From Rikenella sp031549665 (GTDB lineage Bacteria; Bacteroidota; Bacteroidia; Bacteroidales; Rikenellaceae), in the NCBI GenBank assembly GCA_031549665.1, contig JAVBPJ010000019.1, positions 1 through 36,539 on the forward strand: a stretch of DNA of 36,539 nt, given 5' to 3'. The notes below the pieces were generated by a model. It worked only from the letters and a program-made list of their open reading frames with translations, was not told the origin of the DNA and made no database searches. Below, in pieces: positions 1 through 7,679 of the stretch; the stretch's first letter is position 1, and each line of letters opens with the position of its first letter. Made by a program: the position numbers and the translations under genes.

Positions 1-78
1 CCCGCACCGCCGAAACGCGTCAGGGCCAGCGCCCGGAACCCCACTGTTACACCCACCCACCCCGCCCTCCAGCCAGCC

Positions 79-1548
79 ATGGCCCGATTCACCCACGCCA
101 ACTCGCCGCTTTTCGAATGGGTGGCGCCGCTTATCGGCGGCATCCTGCTAGCCGACCGGCTCGCGCCGCCCTTCTGGTGGAGTGCGTTGGCCGTCGGAGT
201 GGTTTTCGTATCTGTCTGTTGGTTTTGGGGCTGGAAAGGGTCGAACCGTCCTCTGCTTTGGTTCGCGCTGGCTGTCGCGGGATTCGGCCTGACCCGCCTG
301 CACGAACCCCACAAGGATGTTCCCCGCGGCGAACGGCTCACCTTTCTGGGCAGCGTCGAAACCCTGCCCGCCCGATCCGCCAACGGAAAATGGAACAAAA
401 GCGAAGCCCGCCTGCTCTGCTACCGCGACTCGACGGGCGGCTGGACAACCAGCCGCGAACGGGTCGAACTCTACGTCGATACCTCGCAACGGTACGGCGT
501 GGGCGACCGGATCGAATTCCGCGCCCGCCTGTACGACATCGACTCCGGCTACGGCGAATACCTGCGCCACAAGGGGATCACGGGACGTTGCTACGCCTGG
601 CGGGTCGAAACCGTCGCCGCCGACACCACCCTCAGCCAGCGCTGGGAGCTGGTCCGGGCCCGACTGGCCGGCCGGTTCGAGGCCTCGAACAACCATGCAG
701 GCATGGTGCGCGCCCTGTCGATCGGCGATCGGGGCGGACTCGACCGCGCTCTCCGGCAAAGCTACGCCCGTACCGGAACGGCCCACCTGCTGTCGGTGTC
801 GGGCCTGCACGTGGGGATCATCTTTCTGGTAATCAACCTGCTGTTCGGGTGGATACGGCTCTTTCGGGGCGGAATTTACTGGATGGGCTGCCTGGTGATC
901 GTGTTGCTGATGGGCTATGCCTTGCTGACCGGACTTTCGCCCTCGGTACTGCGGGCCGTGCTGATGTTCTCGCTGTTGCAGGTGGGATGGATGCTCTCGC
1001 GCTACACCAACTCGTTCAATACCCTCTGTTTCGCGGCACTGGTACTGCTTTTGTGGAATCCCATGCTGTTGTACGACCTTAGTTTTCAGCTCTCGTTCGC
1101 CGCCATGGCGGGGATTTTGACCCTCTATCCCCCGCTCTACCACCGATGGATTCCCCGCAACGCGCCGTTGCGCTGGCTGTGGTCGCTCACACTGGTGGGA
1201 CTGACCGCGCAACTGGCCACCATTCCGCTGGCGGCGCACCATTTCGGGCAAATTCCGCTGGTGGGGCTGCTGCTAAATCCGTTGATCTGGTTCACCTCGC
1301 CGGCCATCATCGTGGGCGGACTGCTCTACTTGCTTACCGACTGGGAATGGGTTTCTTACGTTGCCGAGTGGGTTGCCAAAGTGCAAAACGAAGTGATTGA
1401 CTGGATGGCGGCCCAATGGTGGGTCTCCATCGAGGGGGTTTATCCAGGCGGATGGCTTTGCTTGGGGTATTACCTGCTGCTGGGAGGGCTGGTCTGGTGG
1501 GTGCATCAGCGGCTGCCCGACCCCGCCGAACGTTTGCGGCGGGCGTGA
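79..1548 (+). CDS. comEC: ComEC/Rec2-type DNA uptake channel, without the C-terminal nuclease-like domain
   Basis: Inner-membrane channel family for import of single-stranded DNA in natural transformation. The 489-residue protein has two N-terminal membrane segments, a soluble OB-like section (about residues 80-190), then the Competence domain with the family motif HLLSVSGLHVGIIF (about 235-248) followed by many hydrophobic helices. It ends after the membrane domain, so the metallo-beta-lactamase-like C-terminal domain of full-length ComEC is absent; shorter versions like this are common in Bacteroidota. The frame is open back to base 1, so an earlier start outside the window cannot be excluded, but the ATG at 79 precedes the first membrane helix directly. 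Its 3' end overlaps the convergent hydE end by 43 nt. Whether the cell is transformable cannot be told from this gene alone. Confidence 0.93.
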   Translation: MARFTHANSPLFEWVAPLIGGILLADRLAPPFWWSALAVGVVFVSVCWFWGWKGSNRPLLWFALAVAGFGLTRLHEPHKDVPRGERLTFLGSVETLPARSANGKWNKSEARLLCYRDSTGGWTTSRERVELYVDTSQRYGVGDRIEFRARLYDIDSGYGEYLRHKGITGRCYAWRVETVAADTTLSQRWELVRARLAGRFEASNNHAGMVRALSIGDRGGLDRALRQSYARTGTAHLLSVSGLHVGIIFLVINLLFGWIRLFRGGIYWMGCLVIVLLMGYALLTGLSPSVLRAVLMFSLLQVGWMLSRYTNSFNTLCFAALVLLLWNPMLLYDLSFQLSFAAMAGILTLYPPLYHRWIPRNAPLRWLWSLTLVGLTAQLATIPLAAHHFGQIPLVGLLLNPLIWFTSPAIIVGGLLYLLTDWEWVSYVAEWVAKVQNEVIDWMAAQWWVSIEGVYPGGWLCLGYYLLLGGLVWWVHQRLPDPAERLRRA

Positions 1549-2519
1549 AGCGAATCGCCCCAGTCGCCATAGGCCACCTCGAAGGCATCGACCCGCAGGT
1601 CGTCGAGCGGTTTCCCCTCGTAAAGTTTGTACCCCTGCCGAAAGCCGGCGGGCGTTAGGTTCGGCATCACCACGTTGGCTCCCGCCGCTATTCCCCGTTC
1701 GCGGCCCTGCGGATCGAGCGCGTGGAGGGCCGTGGTGGCGGCGATGTTGATGTCGGGCATCAGGATCCGCAGCAGGGCGATCATGCGCAGCGAAAGCTCC
1801 AGCCGCTCGACGCGCGAAAACGAAACGGGCTGGCCGGCGAGCGGCGTATCGGGGTGTTCGATGTAGGGTCCCATGCCGCACATGTCGATGTCCAGCGATT
1901 GGAAAAAGAGCAGATCGTCGGCCAAATCGGCCAGGGTTTGTCCGGGCAGGCCGATCATCACGCCCGTACCCAACTGATACCCGACACGCTGCAAACGGTG
2001 CAGGCACTCGATCCGGTGGTCGAGGCGGTGCGAGGCGGGGTGCAGGCGGGCGTAGAGCGACGGCGACGAGGTCTCGATCCGCAGCAGGTAGCGGTGCGCC
2101 CCCGCCTCGAACCAGCGGCGGTAAGTATCCTCCGACTGTTCGCCCAATGAAAGTGTAACGCCCAGGGCCCCGCCGCCCAGCGTTTTGATTTGCCGCACAA
2201 GGGCCTCGACCCGCGCGACAAAAGCCTCGTCGCAACGTTCTCCGGCCTGCAGCACCAGCGAACCAAAGCGGTGTTGGCAGGCATATTCGGCGGCGGCCAA
2301 CACCTGGCTGTCGGTCAGTTCGTAGCGCGTTACCCGGGTACTCGGCCCGCGGATGCCGCAATAAAAGCACTCCTTGCGGCAGCGGTTCGACAGTTCGACC
2401 AACCCGCGCAGGTAGACCTGCTCGCCCACGGTATCGCGTTTGACGGCCCGGGCCCGTTCGAACAGCGGCTCGGCCGACGGGGCGCCGAGCCATTCGATGA
2501 TTTCGGTCCGGGTTACCAT
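1506..2519 (-). CDS. hydE: Radical SAM maturase, HydE family ([FeFe]-hydrogenase H-cluster assembly)
   Basis: HydE is a radical S-adenosylmethionine enzyme acting with HydF and HydG to build the diiron site of [FeFe]-hydrogenase. Seen here: the 4Fe-4S cluster motif CxxxCxxC (C47, C51, C54 in CRKECFYC) within the HydE-like context YLRGLVELSNRC, a BATS-type barrel, and the family stretch IGLPGQTLADLADD followed by PYIEHPDTPL. Length 337 is usual for the family. It starts inside the end of capA (7-nt overlap), implying cotranscription. HydF, HydG and the hydrogenase are not in this window. BioB and PylB are related, but the motifs around the cysteines and the PGQT region fit HydE better. Confidence 0.87.
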   Translation of the reverse strand: MVTRTEIIEWLGAPSAEPLFERARAVKRDTVGEQVYLRGLVELSNRCRKECFYCGIRGPSTRVTRYELTDSQVLAAAEYACQHRFGSLVLQAGERCDEAFVARVEALVRQIKTLGGGALGVTLSLGEQSEDTYRRWFEAGAHRYLLRIETSSPSLYARLHPASHRLDHRIECLHRLQRVGYQLGTGVMIGLPGQTLADLADDLLFFQSLDIDMCGMGPYIEHPDTPLAGQPVSFSRVERLELSLRMIALLRILMPDINIAATTALHALDPQGRERGIAAGANVVMPNLTPAGFRQGYKLYEGKPLDDLRVDAFEVAYGDWGDSLHARRKRSAGSGSR

Positions 2520-3586
2520 CGTTCCACCTCCCGGACCGCCCCCACCGTGCGGCGGCTATCGGCCACCGAACCCGCCATGCGGGGCTGCAAGTCCGGAGGA
2601 ATGGCCTGAAACGGTGCGGGCAACACCCTGTATTTTTTTCCCGCGCTCACATACACCCAGTGCGGAAGGTATTCGATATCCATTTGTTTATCGGGGTAAC
2701 ACGTAATACGAACGCTGATTCCGCCTTCCTGGTATCTGTCGCGCTGGTTAGATACCAAATTACCCAGCGAATAGACCACCCGCCCGGCCGTATCGATGGG
2801 CTGCGCCACGTGGGGGTGCGACCCCACCGCCAGGTCGATCCCGTTGTCGCGGCACCACCGCGCCAATGTGCGCTGCTGGGTGTTGGGGGTGCGCTGGTAC
2901 TCCTCGCCCCAGTGGAAAAAGGCCACGATGTGGGTGGCCGAATCGGCCCGGGCCGCACGGATATGCTGCAAGATAAGCAGCGTGTCGATCCGGTTCACCG
3001 TCATGCCCTTCGGGGTTGGCAAACCGTTGGTTCCGTAAGTGTAGTTGAGTAACGCCACCCGATAGGCTCCCTGTTCCAACATCAGCGGACGACGGGCTGC
3101 CGCGCTGTCGGCGTAGACGCCCACCGAACGCAGGCCGATGGAATCGACGTAGTTCAGCGTGGTTTCGATACCCTGCCGGCCCCGGTCGCAGATGTGGTTG
3201 TTGGCCAACGCCACCACATCGACTCCGGCCCCCCTCAGCGCGTCGGCCAGCGCGGGCGGCGAGGCAAAACAGGGGTAGCCGCTGTACCGGCCCGTGGCCG
3301 TCAGGGTGGTTTCGAGGTTTACCACCGTAAAATCGGCCGACTCCCAAAAACGGGCCATGGCCGCGAAGCAGTCGGTGTAGTCGTACCCGCCGCCCAGCGA
3401 GTCGGGCTGCCGGGCAGCCTCAACCTGGGGCAGGTGCTGCATCACGTCGCCCGAAAAAATCAGGGTCAACGGATACGCCGCACCCGTCAGCGAATCGGCA
3501 ACGGGTACGGGGGGCGGGACACTGTGTTCCGCACAACCCGTGCAGAGTGTCCCAACGGCGATCAGGGCAAGGATTTGACGAACCAT
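2513..3586 (-). CDS. CapA-family (poly-gamma-glutamate synthesis type) metallophosphatase-like lipoprotein
   Basis: A 357-residue exported protein of the PGA_cap/CapA family, which has a calcineurin-like fold. The N-terminus is a signal peptide with a cysteine at position 18 (CTGC), suggesting a lipoprotein, although the lipobox is not classical. Family motifs seen: IFSGDVMQHLPQ near residue 45, TVVNLETTLT, VVALANNHICDRG, HWGEEYQ and the histidine-rich VGSHPHVAQPI. CapA was named for capsule synthesis in Bacillus, but most Bacteroidota homologues have no proven role and no capB/capC genes are nearby. First gene of a probable capA-hydE unit; divergent from tatD with only 32 nt between starts. 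Confidence 0.85.
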   Translation of the reverse strand: MVRQILALIAVGTLCTGCAEHSVPPPVPVADSLTGAAYPLTLIFSGDVMQHLPQVEAARQPDSLGGGYDYTDCFAAMARFWESADFTVVNLETTLTATGRYSGYPCFASPPALADALRGAGVDVVALANNHICDRGRQGIETTLNYVDSIGLRSVGVYADSAAARRPLMLEQGAYRVALLNYTYGTNGLPTPKGMTVNRIDTLLILQHIRAARADSATHIVAFFHWGEEYQRTPNTQQRTLARWCRDNGIDLAVGSHPHVAQPIDTAGRVVYSLGNLVSNQRDRYQEGGISVRITCYPDKQMDIEYLPHWVYVSAGKKYRVLPAPFQAIPPDLQPRMAGSVADSRRTVGAVREVERW

Positions 3587-3591
3587 TTTCC

Positions 3592-3599
3592 TACATTTG
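3592..3599 (+). promoter_or_regulatory. Bacteroidota-type -7 box for tatD
   Basis: TACATTTG fits the TAnnTTTG consensus and lies 20 nt upstream of the tatD ATG. A TTTG at 3574-3577 is nearer than the usual 19-21 nt spacing, so the -33 element is uncertain. Confidence 0.45.
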
Positions 3600-3618
3600 C
3601 GGGTGAAAGGTAGCCATT

Positions 3619-4281
3619 ATGTCCCGATTTATTGATATACACACCCACCGGACAGACCACCCCGAGGGCGTTTTATCCATCCGCAACTGGCGGATCGACG
3701 GAGAGTCGGAACTCCCCACCGCGGGACTCTTCTCGGCCGGAATCCACCCCTGGGATGCGGGCAAAGCCCGGGAAGAATGGCTGGAATCCATCCCGGCCAA
3801 AAATCCGCGCATGGCAGCCATCGGCGAAGTGGGAATCGACCTGTACCTGACCCACCGGAAAAGCGCCAAACGGCAGCAATGGTTTTTCTGCGAGCAGATC
3901 AACCGGGCCAATCAACTGGGTAAACCGCTCATTCTCCACGCCGTACGTATTCCCGACCTGCCGCGCTGGTTGCGGCGCATGCAGGTGTCGGTGGTGATCC
4001 ACGGCTACACGGGGGGAGTCGCCGAAACGCGCCAACTGCTGCGCGAGGGGTGTTACCTGTCGTTCGGGCAGGGACTGCTTGCCAGCGAAAAGGCGCAACA
4101 GAGCCTTGAGACCGTCCCGCTGAACCGCCTCTTTTTCGAGACCGACGACCACCCCGCACCCATCGAGACCATTTACGAATTTGCCGCCGCACGGCGCGAC
4201 ATTCCGGTCGAAGCGCTCAAGGAGCAAGTGGAGCAAAATTTCCGAACCCTCTTTTTCGACCTCCCCGACCATGTACGATAA
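3619..4281 (+). CDS. tatD: TatD-family metal-dependent hydrolase
   Basis: TatD-type amidohydrolase-fold deoxyribonuclease, cytoplasmic. Visible motifs are FIDIHTH at the N-terminus (metal ligands), GIHPWD, GEVGIDLY (the conserved glutamate), ILHAVR and VIHGYTGG (histidine ligands), and the terminal ETDDHP aspartate. At 220 residues it is somewhat shorter than the ~260 of canonical TatD, as in many Bacteroidota homologues. The ATG at 3619 is preferred because it directly precedes the first metal motif. The stop overlaps the start of tcdA by 11 nt, so the two genes are translationally coupled. Confidence 0.9.
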   Translation: MSRFIDIHTHRTDHPEGVLSIRNWRIDGESELPTAGLFSAGIHPWDAGKAREEWLESIPAKNPRMAAIGEVGIDLYLTHRKSAKRQQWFFCEQINRANQLGKPLILHAVRIPDLPRWLRRMQVSVVIHGYTGGVAETRQLLREGCYLSFGQGLLASEKAQQSLETVPLNRLFFETDDHPAPIETIYEFAAARRDIPVEALKEQVEQNFRTLFFDLPDHVR

Positions 4282-4999
4282 CTGGCTGGAACGCACCGAA
4301 CTGCTGCTCGGGGCCGAGCGGCTGGAACGGCTCCGCCGGGCGCACGTGTTGATCGTGGGACTGGGCGGCGTGGGCGGATGGGCCGCCGAGATGATCGCCC
4401 GGGCCGGCGTGGGCCGCCTGACGCTGGTCGACCCCGACGTGGTGAACAGCACGAACATCAACCGCCAACTGGCGGCACTCACTTCGACGGTCGGCAGGCC
4501 CAAAGCCGAGGTGCTGGCCGACCGGCTGCGCGACATCAACCCGTCGATCGAACTCACCGTGCTGCAACGCTACATCCGGGACGAACTGACCGACCAACTG
4601 CTCGACAGCGCGGCGTTCGATTTCGTGGTCGACGCCATCGACACCCTCTCGCCCAAGGTGAACCTGATCAAGGGGTGTCTGGATCGGAACCTGCCGCTGG
4701 TGAGTTCGATGGGCGCCGGAGCCAAAACCGACCCCACGCGCGTCGAAATCGCCGACATCGGCCGTTCGCACCACTGCCCGCTGGCCCACATGCTTCGCAA
4801 ACGGCTGCACAAACTGGGCATCCGCAGCGGTTTTTTGGCCGTATTCTCGGCCGAGCCGGTACGCGAAGGGTCGATGATTTTGTGCGAGGAAGAGAACAAA
4901 AAATCGAACGTAGGAACGATCTCCTACCTCCCGGCCGTGTTCGGCTGCGCCTGCGCCTCGGCGGTGATCCGCGGCCTGATCGGCGAACCGGTGGCCTAA
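4271..4999 (+). CDS. tcdA: tRNA threonylcarbamoyladenosine dehydratase (TcdA/CsdL), E1-like ThiF fold
   Basis: TcdA uses ATP to cyclise t6A37 to ct6A37 in ANN-decoding tRNAs. The 242-residue protein begins MYDNWLERTELLLG and has the adenylate-binding Rossmann motif GLGGVGGWAAEMIARAG (about residues 25-41), VDPDVVNSTNINRQL (metal and ATP contacts) and the substrate-loop DAIDTLSPK. The C-terminal GCACASAVIRGLIGE is typical. The frame extends upstream to 4181, but the ATG at 4271 starts exactly where homologues start and gives a short overlap with tatD. The stop overlaps the convergent recQ stop (4996-4998). MoeB and ThiF are relatives; the absence of a CxxC zinc pair and the motif order favour TcdA. 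Confidence 0.9.
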   Translation: MYDNWLERTELLLGAERLERLRRAHVLIVGLGGVGGWAAEMIARAGVGRLTLVDPDVVNSTNINRQLAALTSTVGRPKAEVLADRLRDINPSIELTVLQRYIRDELTDQLLDSAAFDFVVDAIDTLSPKVNLIKGCLDRNLPLVSSMGAGAKTDPTRVEIADIGRSHHCPLAHMLRKRLHKLGIRSGFLAVFSAEPVREGSMILCEEENKKSNVGTISYLPAVFGCACASAVIRGLIGEPVA

Positions 5000-6912
5000 G
5001 TTCGGCGGAATCCGCCTCCGGCTCCGGAGAGGACTTTCCCCTCGGCCACCAGGCGGCGAATGGCTGTCAGCACCCGCATCGAAGAACCCGGGATGGCCGC
5101 CACCAACTGGCGCAGGGCGATGGTTTCGCCCGCCTCCAAACTGTTCAACCGTTCCAACACCCGCTCCTCGACAGCGTGCAGCCGATGCTCGGCGGCCGTG
5201 GGAGTGGTTTTCCGTTCCAGACACACGTCGCACACGCCGCATGGCTCGGGATCGGCCTCGTCGAAGTAGTGGCCGATCACCACGCTGCGGCATTGCGTGC
5301 GATTTTCGGCATACTCCACCATGGCCGCCGCCCGCAGTTGCGACAGTTCGCGGCGGCGGTCGTAGGTTTGCGGCAGGATGGTCAGGTCGGCCGTCGGAAG
5401 CCGCTCCTGCTCCAGCACAACAAGGGGTGAATTTCGGCGGGGGATGTAGCGAATCACCCGCATCACGGACAGCCGGTAAAGCATCTGCACCACCCGCTCC
5501 TCGGTATACCCCGATCGGCGGGCGATTTCACCCTCGTCGATAGGTACCAGGTCGGTAAACAGCCCCGTGTACATCCGCAGCACGCCCTTGATGAACCCCT
5601 CCAGGTCGGTGCGGTCGACCTGCAGCTTGTAGAGCTCCTCGCGCGAGATGCGGAACTGGATCCGCGTGGGATTTTCCATCAGGTCGGTCAGGGTTAGGTA
5701 ACCGTTTAGCTCCAGAATTTTCAGGGCGTTGTAGGCCGTCAGCGAGAAGAACTTGAAGCGCGTGGCGAAAGCCATCAGGTCGAAGTCGAACAACTGGTTC
5801 TTTCCCTCGCCCACCGGTACTTGCAGGTAATTGAACAGCGCCTCGTACACCTGGCGGATGGTGTCGAGCGGCGGATATTCGAGGGCTATGCGCCGTTCGG
5901 CGGCGGCCACGTCGGCCCCTTGGTAAAGCAGCACGGCATAGGCGGGCAGTCCGTCGCGTCCGGCCCGGCCCGCCTCCTGGTAGTAGGCTTCGAGCGAGGC
6001 CGGCATCTGGTGGTGGACCACAAAACGCACGTCGGACTTGTCGATCCCCATACCAAAGGCATTCGTGGCCACGATGATCCGCAGGCGTCCCCGCGTCCAA
6101 TCCTCCTGTTTGGCGTTGCGGAGCCGATGGCCCAGTCCGGCGTGGTAAAAATCGGCCGAGATACCCTCCTGCATCAGTTGGGCGGCCACCTCCTCGGCAG
6201 CCCGGCGGGTACGCACGTAGACGATCCCCGACCCCTCGACCCCGCGCACCACGCGCAGCAACTGATCGAGCTTGTTCTCGCCCTCGCGCAGCACAAAACG
6301 CAGGTTGGGACGGGCGAAGCCGGCGCGAAAAACGCGCGGTTCGTTCAGTCGGAGCTGCCCGCAAATATCGTCGAGCACCTGCCGCGTGGCAGTAGCCGTA
6401 AGGGCCAAAAATGGAACGCCCGGGAGCTGATCCCTCAATTCTTTGATTCGCAGGTAACTGGGACGAAAATCATAGCCCCATTCCGAGATGCAGTGCGCCT
6501 CGTCCACCGCCACCAGCGACACCTCCATCTTCCGCAGGCGGCTGCGAAACATCGGCGTGTCGATCCGTTCCGGGGCAATGTAAAGGATTTTCACCCCCCC
6601 GTAGACGCAATTATCTAACAGGCGATCCACCTCGTGCGGCTGCAGGGCCGAATGCACCGCCACGGCGTTGATGTGCCGTTTGCGCAGGGCGTCGACCTGA
6701 TCTTTCATCAAGGCGATGAGCGGCGTAATCACCACGGCGATCCCCGGAAGGGCCAGCGCCGGAAGCTGGTACGTGATCGATTTCCCGCCTCCCGTAGGCA
6801 GCAGCGCCACGGTATCGGCTCCGGCCATCACCGACTCGATGATTTCGCGCTGCAACGGGCGAAACTCCTTGTGTCGCCAGTTGGTTTCGAGAATCTGTTG
6901 AAGGTGGGGCAT
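4996..6912 (-). CDS. recQ: RecQ-family ATP-dependent DNA helicase
   Basis: 3'-5' DNA helicase for recombination and fork repair. Seen: the Q-like start FRPLQREII, Walker A TGGGKS (residues 40-45), DEAH (137-140) followed by CISEWGYDFRPSY, SAT-like ALTATAT, and motif VI YYQEAGRAGRDG. The RecQ-C zinc cysteines appear in CRSVVIGHYF and CGVCDVC. The final part has a winged-helix-like end but no clear HRDC domain. Length from the ATG at 6912 is 638 residues; a TTG 48 nt upstream is in frame but adds a tail that homologues lack. Divergent from rpe, with mirrored promoter-like boxes between. Confidence 0.95.
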   Translation of the reverse strand: MPHLQQILETNWRHKEFRPLQREIIESVMAGADTVALLPTGGGKSITYQLPALALPGIAVVITPLIALMKDQVDALRKRHINAVAVHSALQPHEVDRLLDNCVYGGVKILYIAPERIDTPMFRSRLRKMEVSLVAVDEAHCISEWGYDFRPSYLRIKELRDQLPGVPFLALTATATRQVLDDICGQLRLNEPRVFRAGFARPNLRFVLREGENKLDQLLRVVRGVEGSGIVYVRTRRAAEEVAAQLMQEGISADFYHAGLGHRLRNAKQEDWTRGRLRIIVATNAFGMGIDKSDVRFVVHHQMPASLEAYYQEAGRAGRDGLPAYAVLLYQGADVAAAERRIALEYPPLDTIRQVYEALFNYLQVPVGEGKNQLFDFDLMAFATRFKFFSLTAYNALKILELNGYLTLTDLMENPTRIQFRISREELYKLQVDRTDLEGFIKGVLRMYTGLFTDLVPIDEGEIARRSGYTEERVVQMLYRLSVMRVIRYIPRRNSPLVVLEQERLPTADLTILPQTYDRRRELSQLRAAAMVEYAENRTQCRSVVIGHYFDEADPEPCGVCDVCLERKTTPTAAEHRLHAVEERVLERLNSLEAGETIALRQLVAAIPGSSMRVLTAIRRLVAEGKVLSGAGGGFRRT

Positions 6913-6961
6913 ACGGAGGTCGGGAACGCGGCCCGGGATCGAACCAAAAGCCGGGCGCAAA

Positions 6962-6969
6962 CAAATGTA
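6962..6969 (-). promoter_or_regulatory. -7 box for recQ
   Basis: On the minus strand this reads TACATTTG, matching TAnnTTTG, about 50 nt upstream of the chosen recQ ATG. No convincing -33 TTG at the usual distance. Confidence 0.4.
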
Positions 6970-6981
6970 CGCAAATTAACG

Positions 6982-6989
6982 TACCTTTG
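6982..6989 (+). promoter_or_regulatory. -7 box for rpe operon
   Basis: TACCTTTG, 36 nt upstream of the rpe ATG. The recQ box lies 12 nt away on the other strand, making a compact divergent promoter. A -33 element is not obvious. Confidence 0.45.
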
Positions 6990-7025
6990 TGCGGAAGACT
7001 TTCGAAAAGCACCCCCGACCTCCCT

Positions 7026-7676
7026 ATGGCCCGTATCATTTCCCCCTCGTTTCTTTCCGCCGACTTCCTCCGTTTGGGCGAAGCCGCCGAACTGATTAAC
7101 CGCAGCGCCGCCGAGTGGTTCCACCTCGACATCATGGACGGGGTATTCGTTCCCAACCTGTCGTACGGCCTGCCGGTGGTCAAAGCCCTGCGGTCGGCCA
7201 CCTCGAAAGTGCTGGACGTACACCTGATGATCGAACGCCCCGAGCGTTACATCGCCGATTTCAAGGCGGCCGGAGCCGACTACCTCACCCTGCACGTCGA
7301 AGCCTCGACCCACCTGCACCGCAGCCTCGAAGCCATTCGTCTCGAGGGGATGAAAGCCGGCATCGCCCTCAATCCCCATACGCCTCTTTGCTCGATCGAA
7401 GAGGTGGCCGCAATGGCCGACCTGGTCCTGATCATGAGCGTCAACCCCGGTTTCGGCGGACAACGGTTCATCGAATCGAGCCTCGACAAAATACGCCGCC
7501 TGCGCGAACTGCTCGATCGCAAAGGGTCGAAAGCACTCATCCAGGTGGATGGCGGAGTGAACCTCCAAAACGCCGGAGCGATCTTTGCCGCCGGATGCGA
7601 CGTGTTGGTGGCCGGAAACGCCGTCTTCGGCAGCGCCGATCCCCTGCAAACCATCCAACAGCTGCTCGAAGCCTGA
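7026..7676 (+). CDS. rpe: Ribulose-phosphate 3-epimerase
   Basis: Interconverts D-ribulose 5-phosphate and D-xylulose 5-phosphate in the pentose phosphate pathway. A 216-residue TIM barrel with IISPSFLSADF at the start, FHLDIMDGVFVPNLSYG (catalytic Asp and metal His), LDVHLMIERPERYI, VLIMSVNPGFGGQ (phosphate loop) and IQVDGGVN (second catalytic Asp). The open frame continues to a TTG at 6987, but that lies inside the promoter box, so ATG 7026 is the start. Followed after 3 nt by the ABC-F gene. Confidence 0.96.
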   Translation: MARIISPSFLSADFLRLGEAAELINRSAAEWFHLDIMDGVFVPNLSYGLPVVKALRSATSKVLDVHLMIERPERYIADFKAAGADYLTLHVEASTHLHRSLEAIRLEGMKAGIALNPHTPLCSIEEVAAMADLVLIMSVNPGFGGQRFIESSLDKIRRLRELLDRKGSKALIQVDGGVNLQNAGAIFAAGCDVLVAGNAVFGSADPLQTIQQLLEA

Positions 7677-7679
7677 TCC

